The notes beneath the pieces are model-generated. The model had not been told where the DNA came from and made no database searches. It saw only the letters and a list, made by a program, of their open reading frames with translations. A stretch of DNA of 64,000 bases, from the NCBI RefSeq assembly GCF_030272615.1, contig NC_081411.1:834818136-834882135 (forward strand). The letters are read 5' to 3'. The DNA is from Cryptomeria japonica (taxonomy: Eukaryota > Streptophyta > Pinopsida > Cupressales > Cupressaceae). Both the position numbers and the translations under genes were made by a program. Each line of letters begins with the position of its first letter. Position 1 is the first letter of the stretch. Shown here in pieces: positions 46,561 to 58,149 of this stretch.

Positions 46561-47084
46561 ATTGTGTGCTTGTTGTAGAGATGTGTCATCCTCCTTAGTG
46601 AATGTAAGGAAATGAGGGGTAGAATGGTGTCCCACCATGTCTTGAAATTAGTCCATGTTTAGATCGATAAGAACAGATGTCTCTTACAAGATTTTGTCCA
46701 AAATAGCTTTGTGTGAAGGTGAAATGTGCAAAAGTTCAAGGATCTAAATGAGAGCGGGTGTCCTTTCCAATTGGTCTACAAGGTCATATTGGTTGTTGGA
46801 TGATGAATTTTTTTTGGACATAGCAAATTGTAAAGTAAATAAAACCTTGTCGAGTAGTGATATTGCATACACAGGTTTTGCCTTTTATGGTTATGGTAGA
46901 CACATGGTTGTTCAATTTGGTGACATGGTTAACTGTGTAATCATAGGTTGCATTAGTGTAATTGGCATTGTTGTATGTTTTAGGGGTCTTTCCCTTATCA
47001 TGTTTTAAAAATGGTTCCTTGAACATCGCATGCTCTTAATTGGAAGTATGACCATCAACTTCTATTGTTCCATCATCAATAAGA

Positions 47085-48717
47085 TCTTGAGAAATTGACA
47101 ATTGCTAGTCTTATGGCCCTTGCTCTTGTGATATTCATAAAAAGAAATTGTCATTCCACCATGAAGGTTTTACCATTGGTTCAAATGGTTGATTATCTAG
47201 TAGTGTAATGAGCTTATTGGCAACCAATTTCTTCAATGCACTTTCAATTGGTTCTCCCAAAGTTGTGTACTTCCTTAAAGGTATTGGTGCTCTTTGTGTA
47301 TTAACTTGATTATTAGATGAACTAGCACCAAGAAAATGTATCATTGGTTTGACCACATTTGTATCAACAACCCTATCATTAACGGTATTCTTGTTCTTAT
47401 TCCAAAATTGGGATTTCTATTTCCCATTTCCTTCATCTTTGTTCTCTTTAAATAACTCAATGGTGCATTGCTCAATGAGGACCTTTTCAATAGATATACC
47501 TTTTTCAATAACTTCCTGGGATGTAGAAAAAGATGCTTTGCAAAGATCATATCCAATGTCTTTGTTCACATTTTGGGTAAACATATCAACCATCTTCTTT
47601 TGTGGAATGTGACAAGTGCATCAACTAGCTAAATTTCTCCATTGTTGTAAAAATGACGTAAAAGATTCTTTATTTTTCTGCTTTGTGTTACATAAAGTGG
47701 TAAATGAAACTTCACATTCAATTTTGTATGAGAAATGTTGTATAAAATCCTTTGCTGACTCACCCCGTGACTTGATCCTAGGTGGTAATTGTGAAAACCA
47801 TTCCATGGCTTGTCCACCTAAAGTTTGTGGAAATAATCTCATCAAGTAAGAATCCTCTCATGCCAATTCTATGCAAGTCATAAAAAATCCTCTAATATGT
47901 GCTTTGGGATCTCCTTTTCCTTTATATTTGCCAAACTTAGGTACCACAAAATGCAGAGGAAAAGGTGTCATTGTTATGATTCTATCAAATGTATGAGGAC
48001 ATATGTTGTGAATCATGTAATTCTTGGTTGGTGTTTGCATACTTGCCATTTGTTGTTGCAAATCACTGCTAGGTGGTGCTTTGTCTTTTTGAGCTATCCC
48101 TATTCCTAAGCCACTAGGGGGAGGAGGAGGGATATATTGCATGTAAGGATGATATTGGTCATATATGTGTTTAGGTGGTGGAGGGATGTAGTTATTATAT
48201 TAGCCACCTAGTATAGTATTATGATGAGGTGCACTAGGCCTAGGGTAAGTATATGTGTCATGACCATATACATAATTGTTGTTGCAAGAATGATCTTGGG
48301 TATGGTCAAAAAATATAACACGCGGTCTTATACTATAGGTATTATCATGATCTTGAGTATCCTCTTGTTGTTGAGTATAAGAATTGGTGTTTCGTCAGTC
48401 TTGGAAAGTACGTGCACAAGGTTGTTCATGAGTTTGTCTAGCATCATTGGTATGAGTATGAGTATTGATCACTTCAAGTTTTTGTAATAGGGATGAAGGT
48501 GACTCGGGCATGACACACTCACGTCTATGTCCACCATCATTACCATTAGCTTGATTGGGATCTTCTTCCAAAATTGGTGTCACGTCAAAGTCATGGGATA
48601 AGCTTGCGCCATCTTGAATTAACATGTGTAAAAATATTTGCCAGTCCCTTCTCAAAATTGTCTCAAGCAAACTATTAAACCTAGCATCGGACATGTGATC
48701 TTGAATTTTTATGGTTA
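47085..48717 (-). pseudogene. G1 gag, main part
   Basis: From R3 inward: IKIQDHMSDARFNSLLETILRR, an acidic stretch, PPPPPSGLGIGIAQKDKAPP, FVVPKFGKYKGKGDPKAHI (the usual 'P-F-KYDG-GDP--H' start of the gag core), MRLFPQTLGGQAMEWFSQLPP, KESFTSFLQQWRNLA. Then, in other frames, VIEKGISIEKVLIEQ, PIPLRKYTTLGEPIESALKKL and a knuckle FYEYHKSKGHKTSNCQFLK in which the first Cys is Tyr. The frame from 48717 to 47621 is continuous except for stops. The first 33 codons lie beyond R3/E4 at 55316-55414. Confidence 0.85.
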
Positions 48718-51030
48718 TGCAGCATGCTAAAATTTCACCTCTTGCAATTTTGACCGCATTTTGGACCCTCACCTTACCAATCTCATCCCCATGCTTGATT
48801 AGGACCTGTTTATGCCTCCCCTATACAACCAAACTTAATTTTTCTATCTTAAAAATTCAATAGCCCCTTGTCCCTGGCCTAAATTAGGGTAGGACCAAAG
48901 CGACATGCCCTGGTCCTCCCTAATGAGGCCCTATCTCAAATTTGAGCAGAAAATTACTTCCCCATGTTAGCCTATGTCAAAAAATTAAATAATTGACGAT
49001 GGGCACGTATATAAGGAGGTCTTCCCCTCTCATTTGGAATAACATACAAGTATAAGGTGAGAGTATGACAAGGTGGAGAAGGCAAGGAAACTACATTCAA
49101 GCATTCAGAAATTCAAGCATTCATTATCTATCATTCCTCAAGGCTGCATATTCTTCATCAATCGAGGGTTCTATACACTTGAAATCAAACATCACTTGCA
49201 CACACACACGAGGATGGGTGGAACTAGCTAAAAACAGCTAGACTATTCTTACTCTCCTCTCCACATGGATCGCCTAGATAAAAACATATAGGGGAGAGTT
49301 GTCCATGTCCTTTATCACCATAGATCACCTAGATAAAAAAAATCTAGGGACGAGTATTCCATGCCCTCTCTCATCATTCTTCTCATGAATCACCTGGATA
49401 AACACATCTAGCATGTATTCATGATCTCTCTTCTTCCTCTAATGAACTCCTAGTTTTTCGATTGATAGTTCATGGATGATGCTTTCTATTCTCTTTTATG
49501 TGATCACTTGTGTTCGTGAGATGGAATTTTTCAAGAATGATAATAGTTGTTGAGACATTTTGATATCGAGGTCTCTTCAGCTAGTTGACTTGAGGTCTTG
49601 TTTTTGGTCTTTAGCTTTTGGGTCTTGTGTGCCTTTGTATCTTTGCCTTTGTTTGTCTTTTTGTCTATATTTGTCTTTTTGGTTTTTCTCTTGTTTTATG
49701 TGCCCTTGCATATGTTTGAGTGAGTTAAGATCCAAATATTGGGGGCTTAGTTCCTCAAAATTAGTGATATCTTATACTCTTTGTGACTTTTCTCCGCATT
49801 CCTAATCTCCTTCTACTTTATCATGAGTATTTGTGTAAGCTCATACTCCCGCTAAAGGGGGGGCTAAATGTAGCATCCTAAAATTGTACCCCTTGCAATT
49901 TTGACCATATTTTGGGGCCTCACCTTACCAGTCTCATCCCCATGCTTGATCAAGACATTTTTATGCCTCCCCTATGCAACCAAATTCCATTTTTCTAACT
50001 TACAACTTGCATAACCCCTTTTTCCTAGCCTAAATTAGGGCAAGACCAGGGCACCATGCCCTGGTCCTCCCTAATGAGACCCTATTTTGGCCCCTAGACC
50101 CTATCTCAAATTTGAGCAAGAAATTACTTCCCCATGTCGGCCTATGTTGAAAAATTAAACAATTGATGATGGGAAAGTATATAAGGAGGTCTTCCCGTCT
50201 TATTTGGAATAACATACAAGCATAAGGTGAGAGCATGACAAGGTGGAGAAGGCAAGGAAACTACATTCAAGCATTCATTATCTAGAATTCCTCAAGGCTG
50301 CATATTCTTCATCAATCCATTGGAGCAACATTACATCATTCATTTGCAAGAATGTGTGTGTGTTAGGGTTTTTTCATCTTCATGCCATTTCATACAACAT
50401 ATGTGATTACATCAAAGAAGCAAGGCATCATCATCATCTATTGCAGATCTGAAGGTATACCTTTCCATCATTTATTTCAATCATTTGCAGTATTTAATTC
50501 AAGGTTGATTCCAAACTGGGGTTTGACTTGGGCAAACCCCTATTCCCAACCCCTTTCTTCTTCTTTCTGTGTACAAGAAGCAGGTGTATAGTTGGACTTC
50601 TGGAATTAAGCTTTATTTACAAAGACGAAAAAACCCTTTTAGACATGCGAAAAGTTCGGAGGACCGATAGGAGGGTGACCTGGTCCAGACACATGGTCCC
50701 TACAACTTTTGGTAGATTTCACAGAGCAACTCTGAATTATCTCAAACTTCTCAGATCCAGGTGCATGTCTAAATCTTGAATCTATAGCTCAATGTTTTTG
50801 CTCACTTTGTCTTCAATTTCAGCACTTTACTTATTCAACTTACAAAAGAGGGTCAAAAACGTTTCAAACACAATCAATCTACTTAGTATATAGTCCTTCC
50901 ATCATTTAGGATTGGATCTAGTGGATTAATCCCCCTCTTTTGAATGTAAACTCCTCCAAGTGAAAATCGGCTTAGTGATTTCCCCTTTCCATGTGGTGAA
51001 TTTTCTAAGCCCCGAATTTTCCACTTTATA
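48718..51030 (+). mobile_element. R3: internally deleted relative of R2
   Basis: The TSD ggtta is at 48713-48717, and the right copy is split by E4 (gg at 51031-51032, tta at 55318-55320). A truncated 5' LTR (48718 to about 49175, matching the first ~455 bp of the 3' LTR) runs into about 700 bp of 3' internal DNA ending ctcatactcccgctaaaggggggg-ctaaa, then a full 1162-bp 3' LTR (49869-51030). The end of the 5' LTR, PBS, gag and protease are gone. LTR start (TGTAGCATCCTAAAATTG), hairpin position and PPT match R2. Confidence 0.8.
49869..51030 (+). repeat. R3 3' LTR
   Basis: 1162 bp, ending ccactttata where ccactttaca would be expected. It has a hairpin at 50037-50072 (GACCAGGGCA paired with TGCCCTGGTC) at offset 168, a TATA-like gtatataagg at about 50178, and a lactggggtttgacttgggcaaacccc-type block shared with R2 (about 50515 and 20270). 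Confidence 0.8.
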
Positions 51031-51032
51031 GG

Positions 51033-52232
51033 TGTAATGTCCCTACTAGTTAGAGATCATTAACCTGCAAAATAGATTGTTAGAACATAACAAACATACA
51101 TATGCATATATAAGTAATCCGAATTGCAATCTAACTTCAATGCTCCATTAACATAATCATAATTCTCATCTAAAAAAAGGATACAATGCCATACATGAGT
51201 ATGTCCTTAGGCGACCGTGAGGCTCACCTTCTTGGAACCCCTTGGTCCCAAGCCCTCCAAGAAATCGAAGATGAATTCGAATCTTGTCTTGGGTGTAACC
51301 TCTTACACCCAAGCCCTCCAAGGAAGACCCTTGCCTTTCCTTGCCTTGGGTGATGCCTTCATCATCCAAGTCCACAGAGGGGATCGGTCCGACCTTTGAG
51401 TCTTGTCTTGGGTATAACCTCTTACACCCAAGCCAGCCAAGGAAGACCCTTGCCTTTCCTTGTCTTGGATGATGCCTCCATCATCCAAGTCCTCAAAGGG
51501 GATTGACCCAACCCTTCTCTTCTTGGTTAAGTTTAAGTCAACCAAGCCATGTAATTGCATAACATTTTCAGTTCATAAATGATCCTTTATGTTAACATGA
51601 ATTCTTAATGCATTCTTTAATTAATATATATATATATATATATCAACATGATTTTTCATCCTTCACATTTGCAATATGTTTCTTAAAATACCTTGTATTC
51701 ATAATCCTTCTTGATATGCAGCTTATGTATATAACATTTATCTTAAAATACCTTGTATTCATAATCCTTCTTGATATGCAACTTATGTATATAACATTTA
51801 CAAGATTACATTTTATCCCCATTTTATGACTAGTTAATACTATACCTTATGATGTGTATAAATATTCACTAGACCACCATGAACATTACCTATCAATGGT
51901 CCTTACCCATTACCCATTGTTCATTAATTGATACTAACTAATATTAATGAGCCTTTACCCTTAATACTACCTATTAATATTAGTAATAATAAAAACCTTT
52001 CATATACTATACCTTTTATTTAATATAGGGCAGGATTCTTACCTTGTTGTCCGCTGACCTCCTTCCTTTTCCCTGCAGTCCACTCCCCTCCCTTCCTCCT
52101 TTGACCACTGCCTCCCTTTATTAAATAAATTAAATATATTTCCTTTAGATTATTTATTTTAATTTATTCCTTTACAATATCCTTAACCCCGCAAGTGATT
52201 TTACATCTCGCGATACCGTAGGGGTTATCATA
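51033..52232 (-). repeat. E4 3' LTR
   Basis: 1200 bp. It contains a 119-bp tandem pair (51282-51400, 51401-51519), an 8-bp-stem hairpin gggtgtaacctcttacaccc (about 51290), a 60-bp exact tandem duplication (51681-51740, 51741-51800) absent from the other LTR, and a short (TA)n. Its minus-strand start is TATGATAACCCC, with TGTGATAACCCC in the 5' LTR. Confidence 0.88.
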
Positions 52233-52480
52233 GTCCCTCCGTCTCAATTTTGCTTGTCCTCAAGCATATTTAGGTCGGCCTCTTTTTATTCGTGGGGGTG
52301 GGGTAAGGAGTGGTGATGACAGATTTTGCTCCTTCTTCTAATTTAATGGAATGTTCAAATCCCCTTTTTGTGGGTAAACCTAGGGGAATGTCTTTGAAGA
52401 TTTTTTTTTTTATTATTATTATTATTATTTATTATTATTTTTTTTGTGTCTCCTAAGGGTGGGTTGTATATCACTATGAA
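52233..52480 (-). pseudogene. E4 RT N-terminal scrap and PPT
   Basis: Minus-strand IFKDIPLGLPTKRGFEHSI then KLEEGAKSVITTPYP is the conserved entry of chromovirus RT ('-F-DIP-GLPP-R--EH-I-L-EGA-P----PYR'). It breaks off within about 20 codons and is followed by tgaggacaagcaaaattgag and agacggagggac, the usual sequence next to the PPT. RT core, RNase H and integrase were deleted between these points. An (ATT)n tract at about 52410-52445 lies just before it. Confidence 0.75.
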
Positions 52481-52615
52481 TGATTTGACCTTTGGTCGGA
52501 GATTTATCCAAGACCATTCATTGGGCGACCCACTCTCCTTGATTATTCCTAAGAATTTCTTCCATTTTATTACACGATACTGTCTTTGGAGAGCCATCAG
52601 GAATTCCTTTTAATG

Positions 52616-53772
52616 TTAGCCTTCAAATCTGGCCCTTTTGTAGGGTCTGTCCTCATCCTGTATTTCTTTTGTGTTATTCAACTGTCCTCTTTTACATTCA
52701 TGGCCTCTCACCCACGGGGCCTTGCATTTGAAGCATAACCCTTTCTCCATGAGCTCGCCTCTTTCCTTGCATTCGTGATTAAAGCTCCAAGGTTTATTGC
52801 ACAAGTGGCAAGGCTTTTCCCGGTGGTCCCTCATTCCTATGTGGATTTTTGGTTGAGGTATTCTTGGGGGCATTAAATTCGACCATCCTAGTTTTCTTAA
52901 TGGCTTCTCCTAAGTTTTGTGGTTCTAGGGGTTTTAAAAAAATCTTAATGGGGTCCTTCAGACCTTCTAAGAACATGTAGGTAAGCCCTTTCTGGGATAG
53001 GTCGGGGACCATTACTGACAAGTTTTGGAATTGATCTATATAATATTCAATGGTTCCTACTTGCTTAAGGTGTGTTAGCTCTTGGAAGTACCATTCTGAG
53101 TCTTTCTGGTCGAATCGGCTGATGAGCCTTTGGGTAAACTCATTGTAGGTGGAGACGTTTTTGTGTCCTAGGGTATTGAGACTGTTATGCCACCAATTAT
53201 GGGCATTTCTGGTTAAACGTAGTATGGAAAATTTTATAGCGTCTCCTTTGGTCATTGGACTGTATGAAAGGTAGGTGTCTAATTTTTTGTACCCAAGCTT
53301 GGGCAACATCCTTCCCTGCCCCCTCAAAACAGGGTAGGGACATTTTGTTGACTTTAGCTTTGAGGTTGTTACCCATAGGCTTCCTCCACCTATTCTCATT
53401 AGTCTTGGATTCACAGAAGTCCCTGAAGGACACCACCCTCTGAACTTCTAGTTCCAATCTAGCATAAATTTGGGTGATTTCTTCCACCCCAAGTGTGACC
53501 GGTTCCTCCTCCTCCCTCACATGTTCTTCTCTAGGAAGAAATTCAGGAATTGTTTGCCTAGAACTCTGAGGTGATCGTTCGTTGTCAGCGTGATTAGAGT
53601 GTGTCTCTCTTCTAGGGTTTGACATATCTCTATTGTTGTTGTTGGTACTTTGGAGGATTAACTGGCTCATTCTTTCGAATTTCTCATTGGTTTGCTCCAT
53701 GAAAGTCTGGAACTGTTTGGCTAATTGATCAGCCATTGCTTTTGCTCCTTTCTTCCTTTGATATGTGATCAT
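52616..53772 (-). pseudogene. E4 gag
   Basis: Starts at MADQLAKQFQTFMEQTNEKF (an upstream in-frame Met exists). It continues with a charged Asn/Arg/Glu-rich segment, VNKMSLPCFEGAGKDVAQAW (core start), then after a frameshift ILRLTRNAHNWWHNSL, YNEFTQRLISRFDQKD, FQELTHLKQVGTIEYYIDQF, KGLTYMFLEGLKDPI. After another frameshift come CHLCNKPWSFNHEC and KGLCFKCKAPWVRGHECKR. The last is the 'GLC--C---W--GH-C' knuckle typical of chromovirus gag. It would assemble particles and bind RNA. Two frameshifts (near 53230 and 52850) break it. Confidence 0.85.
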
Positions 53773-53808
53773 AAACTAAGAACCTTTCCCACAAGATGGC
53801 AAGATTAT

Positions 53809-53820
53809 GCTCTGATACCA
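53809..53820 (-). other. E4 primer-binding site (initiator tRNA-Met)
   Basis: Minus-strand TGGTATCAGAGC, one base after the LTR end acattaca. A shortened copy (GTGGTAT) appears at 54122-54128 between the two LTR ends. Confidence 0.9.
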
Positions 53821-53821
53821 C

Positions 53822-54711
53822 TGTAATGTCCCTACTAGTTGAGATCATTAACCTGCAAAATAGATTGTTAGAACATAACAAACATATATATGCATATATA
53901 AGTAATCCGAATTGTAATCTAACTTCAATGCTCCATTAACATAATCATAATTCTCATCTAAAAAAAAGGATACAATGCCATACGTGAGTATGTCCTTAGG
54001 CGGTCATGAGGCTCACCTTCTTGGAACCCCTTGGTCCCAAGCCCTCCAGGAAATCGAAGATGAATTCAAATCCTATCTTGGGTGTAACCTCTTACACCCA
54101 AGCCCTCCAAGGAAGACCCTTATACCACTATAATGTCCCTACTAGTTAGAGATCATTAACCTACAAAATAGATTGTTAGAACATAACAAACATATATATG
54201 CATATATAAGTAATCCGAATTGCAATCTAACTTCAATGCTCCATTAACATAATCATAATTCTCATCTAAAAAAAAGGATACAATGCCATACGTGAGTATG
54301 TCCTTAGGCGGCCGTGAGGCTCACCTTCTTGGAACCCCTTGGTCCCAAGCCCTCTAGGAAATCAAAGATGAATTTGAATCCTATCTTGGGTGTAACCTCT
54401 TACACCCAAGCCCTCCAAGGAAGACCCTTGCCTTTCCTTGCCTTGGGTGATGCCTTCATCATCCAAGTCCACAGAGGGGATCGGTCCAACCTTTGAGTCA
54501 TGTCTTGGGTATAACCTCTTACACCCAAGCCAGCCAAGGAAGACCCTTGCCTTTCCTTGTCTTGGATGATGCCTCCATCATCCAAGTCCTCAAAGGGGAT
54601 TGACCCAACCCTTCTCTTCTTGGTTGAGTTTGAGTCAACCAAGCCATGTAATTGCATAACATTTTCAGTTCATAAACGATCCTTTATGTTAACATGAATT
54701 CTTAATGCATT

Positions 54712-54786
<75 letters not shown>

Positions 54787-55312
54787 CATGATTTTTCATC
54801 CTTCACATTTTCAATATGTTTCTTAAAATACCTTGTATTCATAATCCTTCTTGATATGCAACTTATGTATATAACATTTACAAGATTACATTTTATCCCT
54901 ATTTTATGACTAGTGAATACTATACCTTACGATGTGTATAAATATTCACTAGACCACCATGAACATTACCTATCAATGGTCCTTACTCATTACCCATTGT
55001 TCATTAATTAATACTAACTAATATTAATGAGCCTTTACCCTTAATACTACCTATTAATATTAGTAATAATAAAAACCTTTCATATACTATACCTTTTATT
55101 TAATATAGGGCATGATTCTTACCTTGTTGTCCGCTGACCTCCTTCCTTTTCCTTGCAGTCCGCTCCCCTCCCTTCCTCCTTTGACCGTTGCCTCCCTTTA
55201 TTAAATAAATTAAATATATTTCCTTTAGATTGTTTATTTTAATTTATTCCTTTACAATATCCTTAACCTCGCTAGTGATTTTACATCTCGTGATACCGTA
55301 GGGGTTATCACA
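53822..55312 (-). repeat. E4 5' LTR with duplicated end
   Basis: Full LTR 54129-55312 plus a repeat of its last 300 bp (53822-54121), joined through PBS bases. The (TA)n tract at 54714-54783 is about 70 bp here versus about 20 bp in the 3' LTR. Confidence 0.85.
54714..54783. repeat. (TA)n microsatellite in E4 5' LTR
   Basis: Perfect TA run of about 70 bp. The homologous position in the 3' LTR (about 51626-51644) is much shorter. Confidence 0.95.
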
Positions 55313-55315
55313 ATA

Positions 55316-55414
55316 GGTTATAAAGGACTCATTGTTGAATTCTTGTGCATTACTATGATTCTCAAAGGATCTTGTGTTGTAAAATTCTTCCTCATCAAAC
55401 TCATATGTTTCCAT
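55316..55414 (-). pseudogene. G1 gag N-terminus, cut off by R3/E4
   Basis: Minus-strand ATG at 55414 opens METYEFDEEEFYNTRSF and runs for 33 codons to the R3 target site. The same frame resumes at 48712 on the other side, so R3 landed inside a gag ORF. The acidic, Asn-rich N-terminus fits the rest of G1 gag. Confidence 0.75.
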
Positions 55415-57800
55415 GTTTAGAGATCTTTGAGCTTATTTGGCTTGTCTTCTAGACCTTTGGGATAGGGTTTCAACCATGAAAAGACCTTGACTAAAATGGA
55501 ATATGAAAGAATATGAAAATAATGAAAGATAAGGAAGTTATGAAAATGGATAATGAATGTAGGGTTGTATTGCAATGTCTCAAAATGTTGTTCCAAGATA
55601 GATAAGATAATCTAAGAAAGGTGTGGCTTCCTAGGAGATGACAAATTCCTATAGGTAAGTTGACTTTAACTTGAGATGTCCAAATGGTACCCAAGATGAT
55701 AAATCTGATGTGGGAACCACCTAGAGATGTATTTGATGTGTTTGCAAGATAAGATAAGGACTACTAAACAACCTTTTAGCTCTTAGTTAAAAAAGTGTAA
55801 TTGGGGGGATTGAAAGTGATATCTAAAAATGTTTGAAAATGGATGGAAAGTCGTGAAAAGATAATGGTTGACTAAAATATAATCCTATGAAATCAGCCTT
55901 AGAAACTCTTTGAATCTGAAAACCATAGACGTAGTATGAATCCACAAACGCGTCAGAATGTCTCAAAAATGAAGTTATAGAATCCAAAAATGCAGTTTCA
56001 CAGTTGTAGTGTAAATCTTAGTTTTATCCAAATACATAGTATAATGTCTCAAAAACATGCCAAAAAGTTGCACAAACATGACAAAATATCTCAAAAATGT
56101 GTTTTCTCAGTTGGTATTATTATTTCAGCTTTGTTTGTAAACACGCCAGAAAGTTGCACATACGCGACAAGATGAGTCAAAAAACATTGTAAATGAACAT
56201 ACACGCAACCAAAATGATCATATATGTGCTAGAAGAGAACACAAATGCGTTTATGGCAAAATTTTCTATTTTCTCAAATCTGTCCAAATTTTGAAGTTAT
56301 GAAAAAGTGACCAGATCTCTGTTGATTTTTGTAGCAAGAAGACACAATGTATGAAGGTGTTGTTGTCCAAACATGAGCATAATGTGTATGTTAAATAGGC
56401 TGAAACAACTTAATTTCCATGGGTCTTATCACAAATGATACACTTCAAACACTTCTTAGCCCTAAGTTCAAGGTCTCGTGGCAATAACTTCAGCCCACAA
56501 CCTGGAATCTCCATCAACTCAAATGTAGGGACACCTTAATGGGTGTGTACACTTTTTTTTTCTTTACATGAGAGGACACGTAGGGGCCTTTAGGACTGGA
56601 AGGATGACCCAATCACCCTCTCCCTAAAAATATACAAGTAGCTTATGCTAAGACAAGGATTTCTATCTCATCTCAAGGGAGCCTTATGGTGAGTATCTTG
56701 GTGGGAAAATTGGTTATCCCTTTGCATTGAAGCTATCATGATTTTTGGACGAAAATAGGATGTGCCACTACTAAGATTTTTAGTCACAATTTGGAATCAC
56801 CAGCACCCTATATGCATCCAAAACAACCCTACTTGGAGTATGAAACCCCTTTCACATTGAAGAGTATGAAAGAAGCTAATACTAGTTGGGCTCTGACTTT
56901 CGTCACACCCTTTTTACATAGAAAACCAAAGGAAAGAATTTCTTAAGATGTTCTCTCTCACAACACGAGGCATGCCTTATAAAAAAAGAGATGTTCAATG
57001 ACTCCTCTTACACCTAAGATCCATGAAGGCAAGGGGAGAATATACTTTCATCAAACATCCAGGGTTCTACAACAGAATGGGCAAGTGCCCCAAACTCTTC
57101 AAATAATTGTTCTTTTTAGTGCACCAATGAAAGTATTTTTTAATCTAATAAAAGAAATAACTCTCCTAAATTACCCCTACAAACACAATTGTATTAGTAG
57201 TTTTAAAAATCACCCCAACCTACAACCATAAGGATTAGATCATAAAATGAAATCAAAAGGCGCCTTCTACAAATGATTTTGGAATCTTCAATCTCCAACC
57301 AACCTACAAGACAAAAACATGACAGAACAAACCAGAAACACGTTAAGAGTTAGCAAAAACACAATAATATTTAAACCCTAGATGAAGTAGGATAGACCAC
57401 AAACGCAACAAAAACACAACAGAAACCTACAAAGCAAAAAACTGTTAGAACTAGAAACGTGGCAAGACTAGTCGCAGATGCAACAATAGTAACCAAAAAT
57501 GCAGTAGGACTAGTCACAGACATAGTAAGATTCAACAATGCTAAATTCCCAGAAACTATAAACACATCAAGATTACACAAAAACGTACTAAGATCTACCA
57601 GAAATGCAAAAAGAAGGACCAAAATGTGCTGAGATCAGGACCTGCAAAAACCCTAAAACTTGCAACAACATAAACGCGACAAAAACCAGAGACAAGACAG
57701 AAATGATTGCATATTTGGTAGAAATGAAAATCATTGCAAATGTCGGATTTGCAAACCTGAAAAAACTAACACAACACTAAAATATTAGAAAAGATGGACT
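55415..57800 (-). other. G1 5' leader, long and low-complexity
   Basis: About 2.4 kb between PBS and gag with no supported ORF. Words such as gtctcaaaaa(c)atgcc, agttgcacaaac, cacaaacgcaac and aaaaatgcagtaggactagtcac recur, so the leader is a degenerate repeat. Long leaders with tandem repeats are common in Tat elements. Confidence 0.6.
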
Positions 57801-57821
57801 AGAGTCCCACTAGGTGTGCCA
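57801..57821 (-). other. G1 primer-binding site candidate
   Basis: Minus-strand TGGCACACCTAGTGGGACTC directly follows the LTR. It resembles the TGGCACGCCCAGTGGGAC type seen in Tat-like elements. The matching tRNA was not identified. Confidence 0.55.
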
Positions 57822-58149
57822 AAATATACAAGATAGAATTGGGAATTCAAATTATTGTAAAACCAAATAAGATTCAACCACATAAAAATATTAGTTCTAT
57901 AATGAAATCTACCATACACCAATGAAGAACCTAAAAACACGAAAACACCAAATATGAAATATTATACCATCCACATGCTCATTAGAGTTTGATGTCCATT
58001 TTTTCCTATCTTCATTGATCTTGCTTGATATTGATTATGGTTGCTCTCACATTTTATGTGTACACAAGACCTCAATAAAGAATGGATTGTCATTGTGTAG
58101 ACGCTTAAGTGATCACTATTAGGGATTGATAAGGATAAAATGATCCTCT
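57822..58149 (-). repeat. G1 5' LTR, 3' portion
   Basis: Aligns with 34022-34349. It stops at gatcctct, where C3 begins. In the 3' LTR the next bases are tttatagagag, so C3 separates the TATA box from the transcribed part. Confidence 0.8.

Larger units (their letters stand above)
51033..55312 (-). mobile_element. E4: chromovirus-like Ty3/gypsy deletion derivative
   Basis: TSD atagg at 51028-51032 and 55313-55317. In minus orientation: 5' LTR 55312-54129, seven bases of PBS, a repeated 300-bp LTR end (54121-53822), PBS, gag 53772-52616, a scrap of the start of RT, a PPT and the 3' LTR 52232-51033. Most of pol is missing. Confidence 0.9.

Noticed and set aside
57371-57622. 83-codon minus-strand hydrophobic frame
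   Set aside because: Arises from the degenerate leader repeat of G1; no family features.
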